64,000 nt of DNA from contig MJGA01000031.1 in the NCBI GenBank assembly GCA_001910725.1, forward strand, positions 124,001-188,000, given 5' to 3'. Origin of the DNA: Phanerodontia chrysosporium (taxonomy: Eukaryota > Basidiomycota > Agaricomycetes > Polyporales > Phanerochaetaceae). The notes beneath the pieces were generated by a model. That model was not told the DNA's origin. It made no database searches and saw nothing but the letters and a program-made list of their open reading frames with translations. This document shows, piece after piece, positions 21,654 through 30,419 of this stretch. Every line of letters starts with the position of its first letter. Position 1 is the first letter of the stretch. The position numbers and the translations under genes are program-made.

Positions 21654-21933
21654 GAGGCGTTCGCGTGGTCGTCGTTAGTTGTACTTGTATGTCCATATGT
21701 TGTTTTTGTTATAAATAGTCGAGGTTTGCGCAGTGTTTGGTTGTCGGCCTGCTCTCTCCTCCCAACCAAAAAAAAAAAAGGGCCCGCCCTCGGGGCCAGC
21801 GAAGAAAGGGCGCAGGGAAACGTGAATGGGATGTGAACAAGAAAAGGAAGAAGGGGGGGTATAGCCTCAGTACGTCATCATAGGCCGTGCGCGAGGGCGA
21901 CGCGGATGCGACGCGACGCGTGAAGGGGGTGAA
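21605..21933. other. element A interior between element B and pol stop
   Basis: Holds the last 16 codons of the antisense gene with their stop at 21651-21653, a plus-strand TTATAAATAGTC at about 21708, and the second polypurine block. The rest shows no feature. Confidence 0.5.
21752..21803 (-). other. second copy of the element A polypurine-tract block
   Basis: The minus-strand GGTTGGGAGGAGAGA (21767-21753) and its neighbouring A-rich and CCCGCCCTCGGGG sequence closely match 11970-12016, the block holding the terminal polypurine tract. This copy lies in the interior, about 130 bp 3' of the pol stop, between sense pol and the antisense gene. Confidence 0.6.
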
Positions 21934-24900
21934 TTAATCTTCGGGGAGGTCCTCGCCATCATCGGCCGAAGCCTCAGAGACGGAGCGAGCATCCTCGTCG
22001 TCGTTCGAGACCTCGCCAGATGCCGAGCGAGCGAGTGCGCCGTCGTCGTCGTCGCCGAGCGAAGTGTCGTCTCGCATGACGCGCAGCCGTTCGGGCGTGA
22101 TATCCTCGAAGCCCTCGGGGAGCGGAATCGACTTGCGAGCGAAGTAAGGAGCGACCCGGAAGGCCGCCACGGGACGGTCCATAACCGCGCCATCGAGCTC
22201 GCATAGGATGTAGGCTCCGCCGCGATTGCGAGCGACGACGATGAGTGGCCCGAAATACCGAGGACGCATCTTGCGGTTGAGGGACTTCTCGATACGCGTG
22301 TTGCGAATGAGAACGAGGTCGCCGCGCTGGAAGTCGTAGTCGCGAATGACCGCAGCGTGGTCGCGTTCGAAAATCCGTGCTGCGCGAAGCCGAGCAGCGT
22401 ATACACGGTCGCGCAATCTCGCGAGGTCTTCGCTTCGCTTCTGCAGCGCGATGGCCCGCTGGGCAATAAGGTCGGCCGTGGTCGCAACCGACTCGGGCGG
22501 CGGGCGAAGGTATGTCGCCTCCGCGAGATCGAACGGCATGACCGGGTGAGTACCGGTGACAGCGAAATACGGGGAGCAGCCCAGGCGTTTTCTCGTCGTG
22601 ATACGTTCGGACCAAAAGACCGAATGCGCGACGTGATACCAGCGCGAGGGGTCGCCGTCGGCTGCCTTGTACAGCGCTTGCCGCACGTCGTAATGGGCTC
22701 GCTCAACGATGCCGTTCGCGCGCGAATTGTATCCGCTGATGCGAATATGAACGATCTTGCGGGTCTTCGCGAGGTATTCGATGGCCTTGATGAATGGTGT
22801 GCCGTTGTCGGTGACGATTTCGGACAGAATACCCCAGCGCGAGAGAAGGGACTCGTATATCCAGTCGCCGATGAGCTTCCCTGTTTCGCGGCGAAGGCCA
22901 ACCCACTCGGGAAATGTGGTAAGCGAGCAGCGAGCCTGAACGATAAAGCGACGCGAAGCCGAGGGCGGAAGGTGCATGGTGTCGGCATAGACCCGAGTGA
23001 AGAGCGAGGCCGGTATCGCGACCGTCGGCGGTATCAGGTGGTGCTGGTGCTTCCGTGTCTGGCAGATGTGGCACGTCTTCACGTACCATTTGACGTCAAA
23101 CGCGAGGTAGGGCCACCAGAAACGCTCCGACAAGAGCGCGGTCGTCGCGAAGACTCCTCGGTGGCAGGCACCGTCGTGGGCGTCGCGCAGAAGCCGAAGT
23201 CGACGTTCGGGGGCGACGACCAGTTGATGGGCCCCCGACAGACGGCGACGCCACAGCTTGCCGTCCCGTACGAAGAACTGCAACGCGTACCGCACAAACG
23301 AGTCGGCCTCGCGAGGCTCCATCCCGTCTGGCCGCACCAGCGTCTCGAGGAACTGGCGAACTAACTCGAGCTTCGCGTCCTCGGCGCGAGCAGCGGGGGA
23401 CCGAGGAATATCGGCGTACACCAGGTCGGGTGGGTCCAGCGCGGTCGCGACATCTTCAGGTAGCTCGGGTCGAACGTCTTGAGTCTCGGGGTCGTGCTCG
23501 GGCGCGGTACCGTCGTCGGCCAACGCGACGACCGAGGCGAGAGACAGTTCGGTATGAAGAGTCGTCGGTGTCGGTGCGCGAATAGGGCGAATCGGGTTGA
23601 TGACATGAATGAACGAAAAGTTCGGGTCGCCGAAATCGTCGTCCTCATCTTCGGGTCGCTCTGGATCGCCTGGTTGCGCAGGTCGTCGCGATGGGCCGTC
23701 GGCGCCGTGCTTTACGCCGGGAACGTGTACGAGCTTGAAGTGAAAGTTCAGGATGTACGTGATCCACCGGTTGATTGCTGCCGAGGGTGCGATATCGGGG
23801 TTGCGCAGCATGCCCTTGATGTGCTGTGCGTCGACCTCTAGTATCCAACCGCGTACGCCAATGAGCCAAGGCTTGAGCTCCTTGAGCGTGCGATAGACAC
23901 CGTAGATCTCTAGCTTCGGCTGCGAGAATCGCGACTCGCGATCGTTCAGCGTGATGGACCCGAATCGCGCGAAGTACCGAACCCGTGGGACCTCGGGGTC
24001 GCACTGCGACAATAGGTAGCCGACTGCGAGATACGAAGTATCGACGCCGACTACGATAGCTGCCGGAGACTTGTAGTCGATGGGCCGAAGGGCGTCACAG
24101 TGACACGCCGCCTCTTTCAGGTCGTCCATCGCGGCTTGTTGTTCGGGACCCCATTCGAAAGTCGCACCTTTCCGAGTAAGCTTCACCAGGTGGTGCGCTC
24201 TCTTCGCGAAGTTGCGAATCCAGATGCGAAGAACGCCGACGGTGCCGAGGAACGCCCTTAGCTCGGAGAGCGTCTTGCAGGGACCCCAATCGCGAATGAC
24301 CTGTACGCGATCGACTTCGGGTAGCCTTCCGTCGTAAGTACAGGGATAGCCGAGCACCACCGTCTCGGCCGCGATTAAGATCGACTTCTTGCCCGAGTAC
24401 GTGCCGCCGGCGTACTTCATGCGTTGGCAGACGCGGTTGAGCACTTCGAAGTGCTCGCGGACGAACCGGCGAATGCCTGGGTTCTCGGGTATACGCTCGT
24501 AGTCGCCTTCGGGTGTCTCGTACCGCGTCGCAGGACCTCGGATAGGGACGTCGTCGATGTAGGGGATGGTATATTCGGGGATTTCGTCTTGTAGGATAAA
24601 CGTGACATCGTCATGGAATATCGGGACCGAGTTCGTCCAGCCCATGGGTAGCGTCGTGAGCCGAAGTAGGCCGAAGGGCGACTGGAACGTGGTGAGATCT
24701 CGCGACGTTTCGGCGAGAGGGCGATTGTCGTAGCCGACGTAGAGGTCGAGGATTCCGCCGCACGCCCTTCCGGCGAAGGTCTCGGTCAGGTAGTCGGGGA
24801 CAGGGGGGACGCCCGAGTGCTGTATGGTGACCGCGTTGAGAGGTTCCAGCGAATGGACGATGCGAAGGGCCTTCGTGAACTTCTTCGCGACTGGGAACCA

Positions 24901-25640
24901 TTTCGATCGGTACGTAGCGTTTGACGGCTCGTAAACGCCAGCCGCGATCTTCTTCTTGATGACCTCGCAGACTTCGTCGTAGATGCTCGGCGGTATCGGT
25001 ATATTTCGCGCCACCCAGGGCGTGTGCGGCACGACCGGAATCTCGACCGGTGGAAAGAACTCCTCCTTGAAGCGTCCTCGCTCCGAGTCGTCCCAAGCGA
25101 ACGCGTCTTGGTGGAGGGTCATGAAGTGGTGCAAAAGCTTGCGCTCTTCGGGCAGGAGAAAGTCGCCGCTGTGCAACGCGTCGGTATCGCGCATGCGCTC
25201 GGCCGAATACCGTCCGGTTGGTGCGAACTCGGGGATATTCGCGTAGTCGATCTTCGGCAACTCCGCGAGGGCCTCGGGCATCGGGTGTCGCACTATGCGA
25301 TACTGCGAGGGTAGTTGTGTCTTGACTGGACGCGTCTTAAGATGCACCGGCTTGTACTTCTTTTTAGCAGCGAAGGTTGCGCGGAGCGAGCTAGGATCGT
25401 CGCCGAGAGTTGCGAGGGCGGAGTCGGACAGTTCGGACAACACGTCGTAAAGGGGAAGCATAGCTAGATATTGGGAGACGTCTACGGCAGGGTCTTCGGC
25501 TACAGGCGTATTAATGATAGAAAGGAAACTTGCGATGGCAGCTCGTTCTTCTTCGCGTTCGGCTTCTTCGGCTGGTTTGTCTTGTGTACCGTCGGCATTT
25601 TTAGGACCTCCTCGAGGTGCGCTCGAATCCTCGGCCACTA
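21934..25640 (-). CDS. pol: element A Pol polyprotein
   Basis: Translated from the frameshift site at 25647-25641 to the stop at 21934, about 1,235 residues. The open frame continues further upstream (to 26019) only as a shadow of the protease. Reverse transcriptase carries FPVAKKF and YIDD (YTIPYIDDVPI); RNase H carries VGVDTSYLAVGY; the integrase zinc region is CHRGVFATT...CHICQTRK; the DDE core is VYADTMHLP, EIVTDNGTPF and NSRANGIVERAHYDVR. The acidic C-terminal tail has no chromodomain, which separates it from element B. No stops or frameshifts are seen inside. Confidence 0.93.
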
Positions 25641-27875
25641 AAAACCCTGGCTCGGCATTCGGAATCGGGGCTTGCCTCGCGGGAAAGTCGGCACTGTAAC
25701 GACGACACCGGTGTTCGGGCAGTGCATCTCGAGGGTCTGGTCTTCGTTGCGATAGTTGCGAATGACCGATTCCGTGAGTACGTCTAGGGGCCGACCGAGG
25801 AGAATGTCGTAGGCCGCCTCGCGAATAACGTGGACTTGGAGGTAAAGGGTGAGTTCGCCGATGCGGAATGGTACGTCGCGAGCGAGACCGAGCGAGTGGT
25901 CGAGGTTCCCGTTCGCGCTCTGCATGTGTAGGACAATCGTCGGGTCGTACGCAAGGCCGAGGGCGTGACAGACGGCCTCCGACATTGAGACCACTTGGCA
26001 ACCGCCATCGATGATACACTCAACCTCCTCTCGGTTCGCTACGACCGCGTGGATCGCTCGCAGTGCATGCGATTCGCGGGCGACCGTTAAGGGCCTCGGA
26101 GTCTCGCCTGGTCCAAGTCGCCGTAGATACGCCTCGTACGGGTCGGGGACTCGGATGACGCCACGCGGTAGGCCTTGCTGCGATTCCTGCCGAAGTAGCT
26201 CGCGTACCGAGGGCAAAGTGGGCGACCCGTCTCCCTCGTCGACCGAGCCGAGGAACGTCGCTGCCTCGGTGGCTTTCTCGGTAGCGACTCGCTTCGGGGT
26301 GATCTGTGCACGGAGGCGGTCGCGTAGCGGCTGCGAGATTGCGAGCAGGTCTTCTGGCGTGATCTGTACGGTCGGCGACTTCAGGACTTGCGAGAGCACT
26401 TTATCGGCAGTGGCGGGATTCTCGATCGGGGCGACGGTACGGTACGCGGGCTCTTTCGCATCGCCCTTCTTCGGAGGCGGCGGCGGTGCGCCAACGTTTC
26501 GCTCCGCCGGTGGTGCATAGGTCGCGTCCCGAGCCTGCGCGAACGGGTGTTCGGGGACTTGTGCCGCGGCTGGCGGTGGTGTCGGCTCAGCAAGTCGGGG
26601 CTGCTCTACCCGAGCTGGCTCGGATGTTCTTTCGTCGGTCGCAGGTTCGGCGCGAGTAGTCGGTATAGGTCCGGCATGATTGCGCGGGCTACGGCGAATA
26701 CCTCCGGGGGCGGGTCGGCCGTTGCGAATCGCGAAGATCTCGCGCTCCAACTCTGCGATACGCTCCTGGTCGTCGGCCGAGAGCGTATAAGCCGAGGCGG
26801 GGATAGACCCTTGCCGCGCGCTGGGCGAGTCGACGATCGAGTATAGCATCGATCCCGTGGGTTGAGACGTGGCTACCGGCTGCGAGTACGAGAGCGAACC
26901 GACCGCGACGTTGTTCGGGTTCTGGCGGTGCCACTCTAGGATACGGTCGCGCATACACCGTCCTTCCAGCGACCGCGGCGGGAATGCGCCACTCGGTAGA
27001 ACGATGCGGTTCTCGGCGTTGCGTTTGATGAGGCCTTTGCGGATGTCTTCTTCTGCTGCTGGGCAGGCACTCATGCGATGCCCCACCTGCGCACAGTAGT
27101 GGCAGTCGAGGCCCGGGGACGCTTCCGAGCGCTGTACCGAGGGCCGAGAGGCCGAGCCCGAGGACGCCGCCGAGGTACTTCGCTCTTGAGCTCGCGTGAA
27201 GACTCGGGTGAGCAGATCTACGAGTCCTTCTTCGGTCTTGACTGTAGAGTCGACGTGCGAAGGGATCGCCGCCGACGGGACCGAGGGGGTTGCCGCGGTG
27301 CCGTACAAGAGATGGTTTACCGCTTCGTTATACTGTTCCATCGAGTAGCCGTCCTCGGGATGCACGTCGGGGAATTTGATTAGCAAGCGGGTGTCGACTC
27401 GGGCTTTGAAGTCGGCCTCGAAGACTCGGGCGAGAATGCGGTCGCGTTCGTGCGTCGAGAGCTTCTGCTGCTTGATCAGCCACTGCGCGGCGGTGCGGAA
27501 CTCGCGGTAGAAATCCGACCAGTCGCCGATAGTTTTGAAGCCGAGGGGCCTTCGGTCGTCGACGAGTTTCTCGAGTTGCGAACGTGTGAACTTGCGCGAA
27601 TCGTCGGCCCCGGGGTACAGCTTCAGGACTTCGGCTTTCCACGCCGAGTAGGTCCCGGTCGCATACTGGTCGAGCTCTTGCCAAGCGTCGGCTTCGCGGA
27701 ACGAAACATAGCGTAGAGCGCTCTTCTTCTTTGTTTCGTCGTCGACGATGTTGGCGCGGCGAAGGCATTCCTCGAGGTCGTCGAAGAACCGAATCAGAGA
27801 CCGAGGCTCTCTCGGGTCGAACTCGGGCGCCGCTCGTTCGCCCTTGAAAGGCATTTGGAACCCGTGCTGTGCCAT
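25638..27875 (-). CDS. gag: element A Gag-protease
   Basis: 745 residues from the first ATG (27875). Gag-type helices (SLIRFFDDLEECLRRA, YSAWKAEVLKLYPG) come first, then a CCHC knuckle CHYCAQVGHRMSAC, Pro-rich linkers and a retropepsin-like domain near the end (IIDGGCQVVSM...YDILLGRPLDVL). The usual D-S/T-G catalytic triplet reads D-G-G here. The gag frame stays open upstream for 262 codons with no ATG and no stop, up to the TAG at 28664-28662 inside the LTR, with coding-like content (KIPKQPKPRITAN, Pro-Asn repeats PPNPPNPP). The true N-terminus is therefore uncertain. The gag stop TAG directly follows the frameshift heptamer. Confidence 0.9.
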   Translation of the reverse strand: MAQHGFQMPFKGERAAPEFDPREPRSLIRFFDDLEECLRRANIVDDETKKKSALRYVSFREADAWQELDQYATGTYSAWKAEVLKLYPGADDSRKFTRSQLEKLVDDRRPLGFKTIGDWSDFYREFRTAAQWLIKQQKLSTHERDRILARVFEADFKARVDTRLLIKFPDVHPEDGYSMEQYNEAVNHLLYGTAATPSVPSAAIPSHVDSTVKTEEGLVDLLTRVFTRAQERSTSAASSGSASRPSVQRSEASPGLDCHYCAQVGHRMSACPAAEEDIRKGLIKRNAENRIVLPSGAFPPRSLEGRCMRDRILEWHRQNPNNVAVGSLSYSQPVATSQPTGSMLYSIVDSPSARQGSIPASAYTLSADDQERIAELEREIFAIRNGRPAPGGIRRSPRNHAGPIPTTRAEPATDERTSEPARVEQPRLAEPTPPPAAAQVPEHPFAQARDATYAPPAERNVGAPPPPPKKGDAKEPAYRTVAPIENPATADKVLSQVLKSPTVQITPEDLLAISQPLRDRLRAQITPKRVATEKATEAATFLGSVDEGDGSPTLPSVRELLRQESQQGLPRGVIRVPDPYEAYLRRLGPGETPRPLTVARESHALRAIHAVVANREEVECIIDGGCQVVSMSEAVCHALGLAYDPTIVLHMQSANGNLDHSLGLARDVPFRIGELTLYLQVHVIREAAYDILLGRPLDVLTESVIRNYRNEDQTLEMHCPNTGVVVTVPTFPRGKPRFRMPSQGF
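25641..25647 (-). promoter_or_regulatory. -1 ribosomal frameshift site, element A
   Basis: In gag frame the minus strand reads CAG GGT TTT TAG, giving the heptamer G-GGT-TTT directly before the stop. After a 7-nt spacer, CGAGG can pair with CCTCG across an 11-nt loop. The -1 frame is that of pol. Confidence 0.65.
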
Positions 27876-28495
27876 GGCCGGACCGAAATGTACTGGGGGT
27901 AGCGGTGGCGGATTAGGAGGGTTCGGAGGTTGGTTCGGCGGGTTCGCGGGGAGATGTGGGTGATTATTATGAGGGATGACAGGAGCTGCCGGCTCGGCAG
28001 GCGCGTTGTGCTGTGGTGGATTCGGTGGGTTCGCTGGCGGTTGCTGATCACCGCCTCCGAGGTTCTCGGTGGGTTCGCGTTCGTGCAGGTGCGCTAGGAT
28101 TTCGGTCTCGGACTCGGCGTCGCTGTCTCCGGGGCCGTCGGGAACGTAAAATGCGGTGTCGGGGTGGGTGTCTTCGAGGAAACTAGGGTCGAAACGATTG
28201 CTGCCGAGCTTAGCGGGAGCGTGTCGCCGAGGCTCGGCTGGGTACGGTCCGGTGCGACTCGTAGAAGGTGTTGCGAGGGTAGTGTCGGGTGATCCGGTAT
28301 CGAAGGCTCCGGGGAAGACCCTTCGTTGTAGACGGGAAACTGGCTCGGACGCTGCTCGGAGTCCGCTCGCTGGTATCGTGCTGAGCCTGCGCTTCCTGTA
28401 GAGAACTTCGTCGGGGTTGTCTTTTTGCTCGAGAATCGGGCGACTACTGTTCGCGGTTATTCGAGGCTTCGGTTGCTTCGGAATTTTGACGTAGG

Positions 28496-28512
28496 CCTCA
28501 CTGGGGCAGCCA
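28496..28512 (-). other. candidate primer binding site, element A
   Basis: Starting 3 nt inside the 5' LTR edge, the minus strand reads TGGCTGCCCCAGTGAGG. This begins with the TGG expected for pairing to a tRNA 3' CCA end. I cannot assign the tRNA species. Confidence 0.5.
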
Positions 28513-28515
28513 AAA

Positions 28516-29365
28516 TGATGCGCTTGCGCGCGGGTAGGCCGAGAGAAAGGGAGATCGGAGAGAGGGAGATGGAGGGGAACGGAATAGGCGTCGGCCGAGG
28601 GCGCGCGAGCAGTCGGAGTAGAGGTGAGCGCGACTACGGGGACCGAGGCGACCGGGTGTATCTAGAATAGAAAAGAATAAGATTATTAGTAACACTAAAC
28701 GCGAGCCGCGGTCAGCGGGCAAGTGGGTGATAGAAGGCGAGAAAGGGGGAGGACAAGACGCGAGGGAGAGGCCGAGGTTCGCGAGTTCGCTCGCTCGGCT
28801 TGGGTGCTCGGGCGGAGTCAAGTATCGCAGAGACGAGTTCGCAGGCGAGGTCGCGGGTCGCAGAGGAGTCGCTGGACGAAGTTCGCAGACACGCTTGTAA
28901 GACTTAGTGCGAGAGGGGGAACTTGTTCGGTTCTGTCTACTACAGAGGGAATATTTTATACTATTCTACTCAGCCACCCTACGTCAGAACTATACAGTAC
29001 TATGTTCCTACACTCTCCGACGGCGGTGAAACCGCTTGACGAGGCCTGCGCGACGTCGGCGACGATACCGCGAGGACGGAGGGGGGCTCGCAGCGGGCAG
29101 CGAGGTCTGGTGCGCGGGCGAATACTTAGGCCGAGCAGGCGCTGCTCGGACGCGGCGTGGGACCCATGTGGCGAGGCGCTCGGCAGGGTTCGGCATCGGG
29201 TGCGTGACTCGGGGCGCTGACGTGTCGGTTGCGACGCGTTCGGGAGGATTCGGGCGAGCACATGGTGCGGTCGTCTTGGCTTCGGCTTTATCGGCTGACG
29301 ATGCGAGGTGCGGGAGACACGCGTTCTGACGCGTCGGCGGGCGCAGCGGCGCGCGGGGCGCATCA
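28516..29365 (-). repeat. element A LTR (5' LTR relative to gag-pol)
   Basis: 850-bp partner of 11120-11969. The minus-strand TATA box TATAAAATAT is at 28960-28951. Further on (28690-28662) is a strong acceptor-like tract: branch-like TTACTAAT, a pyrimidine run and TTCTAG. The gag reading frame is open from directly after that TAG, across the LTR border, into the body of gag. Confidence 0.95.
28951..28960 (-). promoter_or_regulatory. TATA box in the 5' LTR of element A
   Basis: TATAAAATAT on the minus strand, placed to start the gag-pol transcript within the LTR. The matching site in the other LTR is 11555-11564. No transcript start is known. Confidence 0.55.
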
Positions 29366-30419
29366 GCAGACGTGGTGGACGAGCGCAAAGCAGGCGGCAG
29401 CGCCGGAAGCTTTGTGGCGTCTTCCCATTTCTGGCCGCAGCCCTAGGTTTTAGACCTCTTTTTCTTCGGCTGTTCTTCTTCTTCATTCTGCTTCTTTTGT
29501 TCTTTGTTGGCTGACGAGGCTCCGTCTGGATGTCCTGAGCTTATGTAAGCGTAGTCAGCTCAATCTATCTCGTTCTCGTTTTCCCGGCAAAGCGCCCATC
29601 GTGTTTTCGCTCTCGACCTCCACGGCCGCGACGCAATATTTGGTCCGCGCATGCCGGAGAGCCATAGAACGTAGCAGGAACATGTGCTACCACGCTCGAG
29701 TGCAGCTGAGAGTGGCAATCGCCTGCGATCGGGGCCTGCAGACAGCGAGCAACCGCAATGTATTCCGAGTTCAAGTCACTCGGACGTGGACATCTGGCTC
29801 TGATGTGTCGATTTGTGCCCGAATACCTTTCTGATTGTGGCAGGTACAGCTCTCGAATCACTCTGCAAGTGCTACGGTTGACATGTCTGCGAGACAGCTG
29901 CCTTTGTCTGTCCCACCACTTTAAGGACTGACTTGTAAACCATGCCCTCGACAGCCTCCGGCTCGTTCGTACGTCTACTGAGTAGCATGCCCGACGTCAC
30001 CGCGCTCAATCTCGATGCAGGATAGCACGGATCCAGGGTGGGCGGCTTCAGAGAGCCGTTGATGCGGCGCGGACCTGTCAGTCGCGAGCCTACCTCAACC
30101 GGTCACCGCGCGAGTGTGTTCTGCCCAAGCGGCGACCGGAGCTCAGGGCGGGCTTGGTGCGCACGGATCTACACCTCGCTCCGGCGTCCACCTGCTAATC
30201 CTGGCTCGACAGACGGGGCACTGGTCTCGGCGCCGAGTGCATGCCGCTACAAACATGCAGCCGCTGCGCTGGCCGGCAAAGATCCACGTCGGTGGGTGGC
30301 AGTGCGCTAGGCACGTCCGATCCCGCGCCGTCGCTGCACCGTTCCCGAGGCACTGGACTGGGTGCGCAAACGGCGGGCGGTGTTGCTGGCGACATTCCCG
30401 ATGGGCACAGCAGTTTGAG
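29366..30419. other. right flank of element A, no gene seen
   Basis: Begins with the GCAG target duplication. A pyrimidine-rich run (TTCTTCTTCTTC type) lies at 29455-29512. No reading frame has domain-like sequence. The segment ends where the second duplication copy starts. Confidence 0.6.

Larger units (their letters stand above)
11120..29365 (-). mobile_element. element A: Ty3/gypsy LTR retrotransposon carrying a nested element
   Basis: Bounded by two direct 850-bp LTRs (11120-11969 and 28516-29365), each starting TGATGCGC and ending GCGCATCA. GCAG flanks both outer ends (11116-11119 and 29366-29369), a likely 4-bp target duplication. Sense is the minus strand: gag (27875-25638), then pol (to 21934) in the -1 frame with reverse transcriptase, RNase H and integrase. 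A PBS-like and a PPT-like tract adjoin the expected LTRs. An antisense gene occupies the 3' part of the interior. Subtracting the nested 7.7-kb element and one target duplication leaves about 10.5 kb, long for this group. Gag and pol are open throughout, and the two LTRs looked identical where I compared them, so insertion was recent. Confidence 0.95.

Noticed and set aside
25648..26019. Pol of element A starting at the first listed start codon of its open frame
   Set aside because: That codon is GTG and the stretch overlaps the protease in another frame; frameshift at 25647-25641 explains pol better.
28496..28512. Naming the tRNA primer of element A
   Set aside because: The tract begins TGG as expected, but I cannot verify a matching tRNA 3' end without a tRNA set. 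For element B, the sequence beside the 5' LTR (TTAGGTCGAGATC) has no TGG, so no primer site is called.
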